Origin: Sistotremastrum niveocremeum HHB9708
Lineage: Eukaryota > Basidiomycota > Agaricomycetes > Sistotremastrales > Sistotremastraceae
Reading direction: 5' to 3'
NCBI GenBank assembly: GCA_001630475.1
Contig: KV419414.1
Span: 187,664-251,663, forward strand
DNA: 64,000 bases
Below, piece by piece: positions 48,701 through 60,545 of this stretch. The notes under the pieces were generated by a model. The model did not search any database and was not told the origin of the DNA. It worked only from the letters and a program-made list of their open reading frames with translations. Within the stretch, counting starts at the first letter, position 1. Each line of letters starts with the position of its first letter. The position numbers were made by a program, and so were the translations under genes.

Positions 48701-49250
48701 ACAGAAGTGTCTCCAGAGGAGTTTAGTAGCTTCGAGAGTATCGTTCGACGCGATCGCTTCTTGACGTGATTCCCGATTTCTTCAAGAGTTCTATTGAGAA
48801 TAGCGCCATGTTATCGTCTAGGGTAGGACACATCGCATTGCATAAGTACCTTAGCAGTTGCCCGACATTCCGCACTAAGTCTTCGGATAATTGAATATTC
48901 GAAGCTTCCAGCGCACTCGCTACTGTCCATGCAATTTCGACGACTCGGGCGGCAAGACTTTCGATTTCTTCCTTCCTAACTTTGAAACCCTGTTCGATCA
49001 AAAGTCATTAAGGAGAGCCACCCATCACAGCTGGACTTGACTGACGAAGGAAGTCTGTGAGGGAGGTATCCGGTCAGCTCACCGCGTTGATGTGGGAGAC
49101 ATGGCGAACCTCGTATATCAAAAGAGCTTGACTAGCGATGCCTTGCGGATATGGAAAAGGACAAGTTCCAGAGATAGCTTTTAGTGCGCCGAGCGCGGAA
49201 CTCAAGTCGTATCCACCGTTGATAACACTCGTCCCATTTTTTGCCTTCAT
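45779..49250 (-). CDS. NLR-type receptor: helical N-domain, NB-ARC, TPR (copy 1)
   Basis: Seven exons (49250-49110, 49054-49046, 48989-48850, 48790-48652, 48596-48477, 48417-48398, 48347-45779) encode 1045 aa; the second exon is only 9 nt. Residues 1-180 form a helical bundle (LSSALGALKAISGTCPFPYP; ESLAARVVEIAWTVASALEA; LRTLEEIGNHVKKR) of the kind annotated as MLKL N-terminal-like in mushroom NLRs, a possible membrane-attacking death effector. The NB-ARC ATPase follows: Walker A GPGGIGKTS (230-238), Walker B LILLDNFETTWEP, sensor TLRGAERP, NVPLAV as the GLPL motif, then a winged-helix. The last 500 residues are tetratricopeptide repeats. Known relatives are cytosolic STAND proteins thought to act in non-self recognition and programmed cell death; the trigger is unknown. 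Confidence 0.85.
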
Positions 49251-51089
49251 CCTCACGACGCGTCGAAGAAGAGTTGAATCAAAAATCAGAAGCGAGACTT
49301 GCGTCTGCCTCGTTCATGTCGACGACCGGACGCGTAATAGTAGCGTAGGATCCTGCCCAAGGATACGGTTGAGCCTTCATGTTGCAATTGCTTGCGCCCT
49401 TCAGTTCGCTTAGCGGAGAATCAATGACTTGATCGAGGCCCACAACTTGTAAACAAAGAAAGCTTGATGGAGCGGAAACCTTCCGTTATACCGACTACAG
49501 ATCTCATCTTGAGATTCTGCAATCTATGATGCTACGGATTTATGGTAGAATATACAGATAATATTGAAGTTTCGTACTACGATGAAATAGTGCCTGACTA
49601 TTGAACTCTTGATTGAACTCGAAGACTCGAAGAGGACCCAATGATAGACCGCACCGCTGCATGGGTACGCTAAAATTGAACCCCGTATTACCATTTTGCG
49701 CCCGTACTCCAATTCAAGGCCAGTAAAGCCGTGTCTTGCGCGAGAAATCCTAATAAAAATTCCGGAGAGTTCAAACAGCGAGTCCAAAAGCTGCGCCAAG
49801 GTCGTAGCGAAGATCGCCGCTCGCCGAGACATGCCGAATTGGAGCGCTTTAGCGTCAGCTGCGGAATTGATGGTATCAATGGACGTCAATACATACTAGC
49901 GAAGGCAGCTAGAAACGGTAAAAGCAGACATGATCAAAGCCGGACTCGCTCAGGTCGCGCGAGACTGGCAGAAGCCGATTCAAGAACCATCAGGCACAAT
50001 ATTGTGTTCGGAAACGGCTCGTAGGCTAGGGAGTCAACCTGTCCGTTGGTGGAGTCAATCGTTGAACCAAGCTGAGCCCTTCAAGCAGCAGTGCGTCGAA
50101 ATGGAGACCCTTTGGTAATACTGGTTTCCCATGGTTTGTTCATCCTGATCACATTTGCTTGGTAGTGCGGAGGGTATGAGTCCAAAGGTTCAAGAGGAAG
50201 GTCCAATCGGTAAAAATATGCATCATAGAGCTCAGCATTGGTGCGTATGAGACAAGTCGAGATTGAGCATGCCATCCATGGTGTTCACAGACTAGAGATC
50301 CACAGGTCTCAGGCACCCAATGCCTAAGATGGATGGAGAACCTCGATAAGCCCTTTAGGTCAAGTCCAGGAGACCGTGATCAGTCTAAAGCTAGTCGCCA
50401 TAGATCGCCGAATTCAAGGCACAAGCAAGTCGTCTGATAATGACTGGGGTCAGAAGCCGAGCACTGAGATCAGATCATGGAGGTCACCATCCAGCGACTG
50501 GGACATGTTCCAATGATGCGAGCACTATGAGGCAACGTCAAAGCACCGAGAGAGTCCTTTTGTGTCAATCGGCAGGTTCATCGAAATGACCATCGTTTGC
50601 CAATGAGCTTGGTTGTTTACCCTTATTTGGGTTTCTTAGATCGTGCCGTTTTGCCGACGCCGAAAACTTTGCCCAGGAACTTCGGCCGATTTTTTCCGAT
50701 GACACGGGTACGACGTAGGCATGCCCAAGAGGTCTACATTTCTACATTTCATTACAATTTTGTGAACGCTTCAGAGCGCACGTAGGAGCAACTAGTAAAT
50801 GATACACCAGAGTATGCAAATTATAACGACGAGCTAATCTTGACGCTAAGCAAGGGCGGAGAAAGAACTGAACTAGAGGCGGAAGACGGCGGTTTGAGAA
50901 GTGTAAGGAAGGTGTGGTGGGTAAACGGTCGAATTGATGTTTTCAACGAAGACGAGGGGTTTAAAAATCCATCGAGGATGATGCAGGGACGATCTACAGA
51001 ATGATGCGTGATTATGAAAGGGGGAGGGGTGGAATTAATGTTGATTTTGGAAGGGCATGCGAAGAGACATCGTGTTGTAAGAGAAGGAA
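49251..51089. other. Intergenic, no confident gene
   Basis: The stretch holds the promoter of the NLR gene at its left end. A minus-strand frame at 49524-49889 (MTSIDTINSAADAKALQFGM) looks partly coding but lacks a recognisable domain or splice signals. Nothing else was seen. Confidence 0.35.
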
Positions 51090-52004
51090 TTATTGGTTCA
51101 CGAGACAGGCAGCATCTGCGAGAGCGAGAAGCGCGTCGAAACGTTCCGGAGAAGGCCTTGTGGCAGGGACGTCTCGCATCGAAGACTGGAGGAATTGTCG
51201 AGGATATTGGGCGGTATTTTGAGGGAAAGAGTCGCAGACTGTGGTTGGGGTCGTTGGATATCGCAGTGTATAAGGGCGTCCATCATTATGGGGCGATGGG
51301 AAATATGAGGGAGGGTGCGCGCGAGGAGAAGAGGTGGTTTCGACGCTCGTTTCGAAGGATGTAAGGCTCGGTATCAAGGAATGTATGGGAGTTGGGGCGT
51401 AGATGACTGGAGGTCGAACGGATGAAATGGGCAATAGCGTTGTGTCCCGTCTGGGGGGCAGTGGACGGTAGCTTATGACGAATGCCATGTCTTCGTCATC
51501 GGTATCGTCTCCTGGGGCATCATCATAACGTCCTGCAGCAGGTGGCGGGATGTTCTCCTTATCACTTTCGCTCGAAGGAGATCCAAAGACCCTCGGGACT
51601 TCGATACGAGGAGGCGATTTCCCAAGCGCGCCCGCCAATTCCGAGTAAGAGGAGATCTGGGACGGATGTATCGCTTCGGAAGGACGAGATAGCGAGGAGA
51701 GACAGATAACGCAATCGTCTGGTCCGGGAGAAGTTTGTATCTCTCCTAGACTAACGTCTAATATGCTAGGGAGGTCGGGAAAGTCGTGCGCAAAACGTGG
51801 AGAACCGAGAGCTTCGGACGATGCGGAAGTATTTGGAGATTCAAGAGGGTCGTATTGGTCTAGTTCGGGAGTCGTGATACGAGGATAAACTGCTTGGAAG
51901 TCATGCTCGCCCTTGGGGCTCGTACCGACACCTCCTGAGGCTCGATAGGGGTCGAAAATAGATGGTTCGAGAAAGGGAGCATCTTCGTATTGATAATAGG
52001 ACAT
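51090..52004 (-). CDS. Pro/Ser-rich protein of unknown function
   Basis: One exon, 304 aa from ATG 52004 (MSYYQYEDAPFLEPSIFDPY). The composition is dominated by Pro, Ser, Asp and Tyr, with acidic DDAPGDDTDDEDMAF in the middle and short hydrophobic pieces; it looks intrinsically disordered, as in regulatory or adaptor proteins. A frame to the left of this Met is open to 52283 but its composition (Arg/Leu-rich, start MNAHYVSH) is unlike the rest, and an A/T-rich leader stands directly before 52004, so I chose the internal start. No domain was recognised. It ends ALADAACLVNQ. Confidence 0.6.
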   Translation of the reverse strand: MSYYQYEDAPFLEPSIFDPYRASGGVGTSPKGEHDFQAVYPRITTPELDQYDPLESPNTSASSEALGSPRFAHDFPDLPSILDVSLGEIQTSPGPDDCVICLSSLSRPSEAIHPSQISSYSELAGALGKSPPRIEVPRVFGSPSSESDKENIPPPAAGRYDDAPGDDTDDEDMAFVISYRPLPPRRDTTLLPISSVRPPVIYAPTPIHSLIPSLTSFETSVETTSSPRAHPPSYFPSPHNDGRPYTLRYPTTPTTVCDSFPQNTAQYPRQFLQSSMRDVPATRPSPERFDALLALADAACLVNQ

Positions 52005-52610
52005 AATTAAGGCGTGTCGGTGGCAGCCTGTGCGTGAAGAAAGAGCGAGATAATAATCGGTAAAGACGGTGGCCAGTAAAGAGTGGTAAAAGATTATCGC
52101 AAGTTTTTTCAGGCTCTTCCGTGGCCGTCGTTTGTAGAGAATCGTACCCCGATTCGGACAAAGAGGATATCGTGAACGGCTACGCGTCCCTTCAAAGATA
52201 TTCAGAGGCAAGAAACAAGACAGGCGACGAAGTGAATGGTGGCGAAAGGAAAGGGGTAAATGGCTGACGTAATGGGCATTCATCAGCCATCTCTCGAAAA
52301 GCTTCAGCAGCTGGTCGCATTTTAACTCTACAACACGGGCTCAGAATGATACGGTTCTTAATATTGGGCCAACGCAAGTAATACACAGTTTATGAAAACC
52401 CCTCGTGGAAAAAGTGACAATGAAGATTACATGCAGACCCCTAGTGTACCTCAACGCCAGGACACCCGAGTAATTAAATGAAAACGGCAAGGAGCAAGAC
52501 CAAAATAAATCAATGCGATGAGAGATGGGGAAAGGAGAATGGAACGGCCCCGGGATGTGTGAGTGGATGAGTGGATGGTATACATACATAATTTTGAGTT
52601 GATGAAACAG

Positions 52611-54607
52611 TTAATTTATTTCTTCTCGACTTGACCCTCGAGAGCCGTCTTTGGATTCTAACCGCGGAGGCGAACCCGGAACAAACACAGGAGATTCCTG
52701 GAACGAGACCATTTCACCAATTAGTCCCAAGGAACAACGGCGAACGTCGAGGAGGTCGACTTACCAATGTCGTTATTGACTCTCCTATACTCGACGACCT
52801 CATCACAGTCAATCTAATCCCGCAATCTCCACCTTCCTCCATAACAGTCTCCTCGCTCCTTTCCGTCCTCTCACTAATCGTGCTCACGTCTCCCGAGGTT
52901 CTCCGGACTTTCAGTCGAGGTCGAGGAGGATGTACCCGCTTCAAGAAGTCCATACCCCCTATCTGCCCGGCGGGGATTCCCGTAATAGGGAAAGCACCGT
53001 ATTCATAGTCGGTAGATGCGAATTCCATCGGATCGTCTGAGTCGTCCGTAGGTTCTGTAGGTTCAAAGAAACGACAAGTGTCTTCGCGGAGGTGTAGAAG
53101 GAGGCGGGTACCGATGATGGAGAAGAGAGCGGAGTCGATGCCACCCGCGTAGCCTTGTCCGGCGTTGACGCTGAGGAATAGTAAGATAGCAACGATGCTG
53201 ATGACCAGTACTCTACAGATGTGGCGCCTCGAGTTAGATACGACATAATAAGATCGAAGAGGAGACAGCGTACGATAGGTAACACCAAAAAGATTCGCGG
53301 AATAGCGATATGAGGAATCTCTCGCATAAACATTGTGTCTTGAGGCTTGGATCATCCTCCATGTCGAAAGAAGAACCTTTTCTTGAGGTTTCGGTTTTGA
53401 CTTTCTCGACACATTTATACAAAGATAAGCAGAATAGTAAGACTTCAAAGAGCAGCGTCGGTATCCTGAAGAATGGTCAAATAGAGTATAATACGGAAGT
53501 CAACACAAACAAACCAGAATGTCCACCAAATGCCAAGAGTTTGGACACTCGACGAGCAAAACCGGAAGTCAGTGATGGGATTCAAGGGAAACATTGTTCC
53601 TATGGATCACGGAAGTTAGCATCAGTGATCGGCGGCAAAGAATTGGAAGCAAAAGAGTAATCCGATTACTATGATCTAACTTCCAGCATCGGGTCACATA
53701 CCTGGTGTTGTACTCGTCGAGACCGACATGATACATATCTGAGCAGCAGCTTGAAAGAAGAGACATGTAGAAATGACGAAGAGGATTTTGCGATTATGGT
53801 ACAGGGTGTGTATTCGATAAATTAGTATTGACTGTGATAGGGGGGTGAGAACATCAGTTGATCGAGGACAATCAGGAACGAGATGACTCGGCGACTCACC
53901 TCAATTGCCCACAGCTGAATGACGACGATCCAGTCCTGGAACCAAATCCAGCCTATGCCTGGGGAGAAGTGAGTCAATAGGCTGAGTCTCAGATCACACT
54001 TAAACGTACATCTTTGAAAAGAGGACCCATGTCAGAACGCGATCAGCGCGCAAGATATGATATTGAGCACTTACAGCTGCATATCAAATCAGAATGATGT
54101 ACCAGTAATGGTTTGAAATGTCAGACTCACTTTTGGAGATCTCGGATTGAAGAAGACTGAGCAGCAGCGCATTAATCAAAGCTTTCAACATCAGTGAGCG
54201 CCTATGGTGAGCTCACCGAACACTTGGAAGATTTGGGTAAGAAATCCCCAATACCGATTCTACCAACTTCAGTCAGGCAAGCCACCCTAGTCCAATGATA
54301 ACGCTCTAGCTCACCAAGAAATATAATCCGGTTGCTATTGACCATTCTTCCGCCCAAAAATATTTGATCTGGAAACAAGACCACAGTCACTCTCTCTATC
54401 TCTGCCACCCAATTTCGCGTACATACCTCCCTCGACGCTGTCAGACCTGTTGGATTTAATATGCAAAATTAAGTGACTGCCACCAGCACCACGAGGGAGA
54501 AAACCCGGAACGAACTGACAGATATCATATGCCATAAGGGTCAGGGCCGAAGCACCGCACGCCCGAATAGTGTAAAATGTATGTAAGGCATCGTCAAGCC
54601 TCTCCAT
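52611..54607 (-). CDS. DUF6533 seven-helix membrane protein, copy 1
   Basis: A multi-exon gene starting MERLDDALHTFYTIRACGAS. Spliced, it reads ALTLMAYDICLTASREIKYF then WAEEWSIATGLYFLNRYW, which is the DUF6533 signature (YDxxLTxxxEIxxxW...WSxxxxLYFLxRY). Further helices: WIWFQDWIVVIQLWAIES, ILIYRIHTLYHNRKILFVIS, WWTFWIPTLLFEVLLFCLSL, ISLFRESFWCYLSYAVSSSI, and LLVISIVAILLFLSVNAG, so about seven membrane spans in receptor-like order. The acidic/basic tail with TERSEETVMEEGG ends in a short last exon (SREEIN) at 52611. One intron near 53205-53235 would be only about 31 nt. The function of this large mushroom family is unknown; it resembles GPCR topology but is not a proven receptor. Confidence 0.75.
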
Positions 54608-57600
54608 GGCCGTTATGGAGTCCGTTGAGGGCGTTCGACTCTCCCTCCTTCCAAACGGTCAGTGAGTAGTAGCGGGGCACTGGTGGCTCAGAAGGAGAGG
54701 GGAGAAAAGAGATTTGATGGGATCAAGGAATAGCTTTGCGAGGGCGGTCATGATTTGGGTTTGATATGCCATAATCAGACGCCGGAGAACAAGCACAGCA
54801 TTTTCGGAAGAAGGCGACGTTCGGCATCTTCCGATGCCCGGCGACAGCGTCAATGCAGCCGTTTGCAGCTGCACTCATTTGATGGCGGACTTGCTCATCC
54901 TCTGATCTTTGTTTCAGCACGGCGATGAAGCAATTCTCAGGACATTGTTATTCCGCGGTTTTTCCGAGCGTTGTCGCTGAGTCCATACGTTGAACGGCTA
55001 TGACGCTAGCTGAAACCATCTGAAACACGTTCGACCGGAAGCAAAAGGCTCTTGTTCCTAGCATACTAATTTGGTATGGTACGTAGAAGCCATACTGAAC
55101 CCAGCCCGATATCTCCCGGATTAGCCACGAGCACATTATGATCTGCTCAACCGCTTGTCGTCTCAATCATTGATCAATCCATGGCCACACGAGCTACCAG
55201 GATGGCTCCACCGAATATCCCCTGCTGATCTGAACCAGCGTCACATTGCAGTGTGCACGATTGAGCCATGATGGTACATCCGGCTTGAAGCTCATGCCGC
55301 ATTGGCGCCGCCTGAGCCGGGTGCTACACTCTGACAATAAACAATTTATCAGATGGCGTCTATTGACGGGCGAAAGACTATTAACGAATCGCAAGCGGAT
55401 TTTATCAGGTATTGGTGTTCGCCGTTGATAAAGAGACAAAAGACGACTGACCATGGTGATAGTGATAATGATGAGTTGACGCTTAACCTCATCCCTACAT
55501 CGAAGATGATAATGGTACCATTGTGGAAGTATCCTGGTGAGTGATAGGTCAGAGTATGCGGTAGACAGAGCCGTTGGCTACATCTACACATACACTAACC
55601 TTGTAGTCGTGTTACTAGTAACATTCGCAATCCGGGCCGCGAATGTGCGATAGGAATGCATGATAATCGATAACAAATCACGTCGCACGAAAGGTTGGTG
55701 TCGTATCGGGTAACTGATATAGAACGAGGACATGTCAGCTGGAGTTTCGTCGAGAGGAATGCAATCGAACGAACTTGAAAACCCTACGACGACTCCAACG
55801 AATCACCTAAGTCATAGGTGTAGTAAACCGACATCTCGTAGCACAAGCTAGTCAACAAGTCGAGCTCGACAGCTCAAACGCCGAAGAGCAGAAGACAACG
55901 ATGTGGTTAGGAAGAAGGGCATGCCAAGATCCGTCGACTTGGACACAGCTTTTATACACTGGCATGCACCCTGCGAGCCAGGTTTCTCACCGATTCGCCA
56001 GGCATGATAACAAATCAACTTTCACACCACCCACCCACACAGGCACTGGCAGGCAGAGAGAATTGCCTAACGGTCCTAACTAACCCCTCTCCTTATCCTC
56101 GCTCGACTACGTAACGGACCCCCGTCGGGAGAAATGTACTGTATGGTGTCTGTTGAAAGCGAAGACTCCCCAATGGCACCAGTCGACGTCGAGCTTCTTC
56201 GATGAATCGTCGAGAAGAGAGAAATGGCGTGAAGAGAGGAAAGGGGACCAGTGCTCGAGGACGTAGGCGTGTCGGCAGACCGAAAGGTGGTATAGGGTAT
56301 CTGAACCAAGCCTCGCGGATATGGAAGCAATCAGCGATTCAGCGCTCGCTGCGTCTTTCCGACAAGGAATCCAAGATCTCGGTGCTATTTCAGGGATAGC
56401 ACGGAAGTCCTTGGGCTTCTCGATGTGAGGTAAAAACTGTTCAATGAGTGCGGTGAGATTGCGCCTTGAGCTATGGGAGTGGATCTGGTGGTGTTGGACT
56501 TTGTGTTGGGGCGGGTGGAGGTGGGATTAGAAATTGAGAGATGGTATTTGCCGGGGTCTTGTTTCGCATATGGGTAGGCGAAAATAGGCTTCTCGGAATT
56601 TCACGAAAAATACTTATGCGACGATCGGAAACTCGTCAAATATTATTCTAACTTATTCTTCGTAAATCCAAGATACACCAGAGACGAACGTGCCATCTAT
56701 CGCTGATGTAGATCAGATTAGAGTAATAGGAACCGCGGTTATTATGTATGGATGTCATGAACTCGATCTTGATGCCAGCTATTCAACGAAGCACGGTAAT
56801 TCAGCCTGCGCATGCGCTCCCGATTTATTCTAGTACTGTAGACGTACTTCTTTGACGCCGGTATTTGTGAGTCAGATGGGTGAGAAAGGGGTCCACGAGA
56901 TCAAGATCTCTGGTCGTTCGGTGCGAAGGTTTCATCGCGTGATTTGATACCAACTATCTAATAATGGCAATATTTGTATTCTCGCATGGTCATGAATGGT
57001 AGTACGTACTTCAGGGTGTTGGCTATACTTGTACGAACTTTATCTTTCTGTCAGACGGTCAGAGCGGCAATATTTGTAGCTTTCTCAGTGAAGCCTGGTT
57101 TAGTGCGATGATGGTGCAACGTCAGCTGGATGAGATCGATCCCTATGATACAGGCGAGCGGTAAGAAAAAGAATCCGATCTGTCTTCTATAACATTATCC
57201 GACCTTCGTCCCTTGTTTGACATTTACTCCACGTCTTACGTTACTTGGCTTTGTGCGGTAATAATAATGTACCGAGACAAGAGCCAAAGTGAGACACAGG
57301 AGAGTCTCAGTCAGACTTGCGCCAGAAAAATGCATAGACTTTGTAATGCGTCATACTAGGTTGAGATGAACAACACGGATGGATAATCATGAATTCGCCC
57401 CGACCTATTTCTCGAGACCCTGATGCGCTAGAACTTCCCAGGAAATTGGCTATTTCCAATTATCCGAAAAGCAAGCTTCCTACGGTATATATCGGAGGCT
57501 GGACCTCCCGAAAACTTGGTTGCTACTGAGAGGCCTCCAAGAGCATGCAATGCTATGCCAAAGACAATATATCGAAAACTGACGGCACGCGACATGTTTC

Positions 57601-58006
57601 AAACCAAGCAAGTCCGCTAAAGTGTTTCGCGGAAGCTGCCTTCTTGGAAATTGCCGCCCGTTCGATCGCCGGAGCTAACGGCGGATGGAAGCAAAACCGA
57701 CCCTAATAAGGAAATCACTGAATTGAAAATTTACAGTTGAACTTGGTCCCTGGTTTCCTGGACTTCGGGGTCAGGAACCGTTCGAAAGAGAACACCAAGA
57801 AGAACTTTATTACTTTCGCACCGTCACACAAAGCGAAAAATGTCAGCGGGCGGCGATGGTCATATTGGCCCCTCTTGAGCTCCTTCCCTTCCGCCTCCTT
57901 TCTTGTCTCCTATTTTCTCCTATTCTTTCTAAAACATCCACATTGATAGAGGGTAAAAGAGGATAAACGAAGGACCGACTGTGTCGCTCTCCTCCAGTCC
58001 CTATTT
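54608..58006. other. 3.4-kb intergenic region between divergent DUF6533 genes
   Basis: Both DUF6533 paralogs point away from this region. Small frames exist (55353-55544, MASIDGRKTINESQADF; 56076-56330 minus, Ser/Thr-rich) but none has a domain or supporting splice structure. I found no transposon ends. Confidence 0.4.
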
Positions 58007-59899
58007 ATGACCAACTCGTCCTCTGTGACGGCCGCAGTCATGACTTCTGTTGGTGTGCCTGCGTACGTAGTAGCGGAAGTCTTTTACATCCAATTCACAC
58101 AACGCGCATGCGGGCTATCTGCCTTGGTGTTAATGGGGCACGACATTGGTGAGTAATCGAGTTATGCGACGAACGAAGCCATACTTATATATCCGACAGT
58201 TGTTACCTCTGAGAGAGAGGTTAGCTCTTCGCGCTCATGCTTTGAACATTTCGTTGAACCAAATGTAGATCAAGTACTTTTGGAAGCGAGGGTGGTCGAT
58301 CCATAAGGTCCTTTATTTCTTGGTGCGTTTTATCCTATGTGCCGTATGCGACTCGTTACTCACATTTGATACAGATGAGGTATTTCAGCGTCGTCGCCCA
58401 ACTCGTTTCTGTATATAGTGAGCTCTATCTCGCGCTCCCTGTATTTCTCGTCGCTGACACGCCCAGTCTTCTTCAACCCTACTTCTCATCATGTGAGTCA
58501 CTCGTTATTCCCCGTGGTTGCCATCTTGTAACTCATATATCTTACAATAGATGTACGCCCACACTCCCCGACGCAGAAACGACGAATCTGATTAGTCATT
58601 CTAGTTGCGACTTTTGGCTTCGATGGCAAGTTGCGACGTCCATGCTGCAGCTCTGGTTCACCCAGGTACATTTCTTCTTATGTGTCGCTCGTTGACTCAT
58701 CTTACCTTTCTTTCAGGCCGTGCTATGTCAAATCGTCAGAGCGCTGTATCTCAACAGCCGAATACTGCTTTTAATATGGTTCTTCTTCGCCGTCGAGATG
58801 GGAACTCAGATTTACTTCACTGTGGTTGCGATCCCTGAAAGTAAGTTGTGTATCACATATTATCGATCCACACTCTGATCTTTCACCGCAGCTGCCGTTT
58901 ATCCATTTTATCCCAATAAATCGGTAAAGCAGTGTGGTCCGCGGCAAGGTGCTCCTCAAGTTCATCTTTTGTGGAGATATTGGCACGTATATGATTTCGC
59001 TCCTCAGCTCAGCTTCTAACGTATGAATAGGTTGCCCGCTTTGGTCTTCGAGCTCGTTATATTCGGCTTCGCTTTCGTTCGCCTTTGGTCCACTGTTGCC
59101 GACTTCGGCACGGGTTCCTTCAACCTCTTCAAGGTTCGACGGAAGAAAGCTACCTTAATGGAACTCATCTTGCGAGACGCTATGTTATACTTTGTTTCGT
59201 GAGTTACCCCACATCCTCCTCTCGCCGATATACTGACATTACGGTAGGGTACTTGTCGTAGACACGGCCTCACTCCTCGTTTTCCGATTTTCCAACACTA
59301 CCGAAAGCTTCACGTCCGGATACCTCGCTGCTTTCTTCTCCATCGTCGGCACCCGTATCGTTCTTCGGCTACGCGAAGCGGACGACCAGAAGCTTCGCGG
59401 GACACTGGGTGGCTCGACAGCAACCGCTCTCGGCCCTTCCAATCCTCTGAATAAAGACGCGCAAGATGGGACGAAGAGACGACGATTCGGGCGATATAGG
59501 CGTCGCGATTTCAGTACTCAGGAAATCAGCCACGACATGGCTTTCCGAACAGTGACTACGGTTGCTACTGGTGCGGGAGAACTCGAGCCCGTTTCGTCAG
59601 ATTTAGGCATGTGGGAACTTGATGTCGAAGGGGCGGATATGATCGTTGAAGAGAATGAGGGTGAAACCGAGGCCGAGAACGGAAACGAAAATGTGGACCA
59701 CAGCGACGATTCCGAAATTAAGCTGGACGACGAGCAATACGAGGATCCCCAGGTCATTGAGCTGCAATGCGTGGGGAGGTCGATGTCGTCGCATCCATTC
59801 CTCTCCAGATCAGATACCGCCGATTTAGTGGATCCTCGAGAACCTTCACCGGCCCGAACGTTAGTTGGCGATGGACGCTTTCCTGACTCTCCAGTCTAA
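58007..59899 (+). CDS. DUF6533 seven-helix membrane protein, copy 2
   Basis: Starts MTNSSSVTAAVMTSVG at 58007. Early exons join to ALVLMGHDIVVTSEREIKYF and WKRGWSIHKVLYFLMRYF, the DUF6533 signature. Later spans: SMLQLWFTQAVLCQIVRALY, LLLIWFFFAVEMGTQIYFTV, LPALVFELVIFGFAFVRLW, MELILRDAMLYFVSVLVVD and AAFFSIVGTRIVLRLREAD. A 180-residue cytosolic tail is very acidic (ADMIVEENEGETEAENGNEN). Roughly ten exons; those around 58400-58650 are short and their borders tentative. It is a divergent paralog of the gene at 52611-54607 and is transcribed away from it. The role is unknown. Confidence 0.74.
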
Positions 59900-60545
59900 T
59901 GCGCCGCTTACTTTCATTTCTCCCGTTGTGCATTTGCGGCTTCTTTTGTTCCTCGCAAAGCTTTTGCGTCGCTCTCAATTCGCTGTCCCGCTGTGGTAGT
60001 TATTCCTTGTTAGTTTCTCTTGTAGCATAGTTCTTTCGGCAAATTTTGCATCGGATCCAAGCACCAAAAATCATGTATCAAATATAATACAGCGCCCTAG
60101 ACTAACAGACGGAAGCTTGCAAAACGACTCCTGCCCATGAAAGTAAACACCCACCCACTATTTCGGGCCTTCGAAGAATCGAGACGCGCACTTTATCGGA
60201 AAGCACTGTAAATCGTTGCCTTGGCCTTCAATTCTTCGTTGCCACCAGTCAAATCCGAACATGGATATATTGATATTAATCGAACTCGACCTCCCGATGC
60301 AGATGACATGACACGAGTGTCAATCCTCGGCAGACTCGGCAGAGCCTGAACGGGCTTCTCCCGTCGACTCCCGGCCACGTTTTGCCCTTAACTTCTTCAA
60401 AACCTCTATCGTACCTTGGAAGCTCTACATGCATAGCACGGCGATGATAGCTTAATTTTCAAAGTCTGATTTTCGATCCAAATATATTAATATTGCTGTC
60501 CTGCTTGAATCGGGCACTCTTGACTACCAGAGTCTCTGTGCACCG
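59900..60545. other. Convergent 3' region
   Basis: About 0.65 kb between the stop codons of the DUF6533 gene (plus) and the second NLR gene (minus). It must hold both 3' UTRs. No gene or repeat was seen. Confidence 0.5.
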
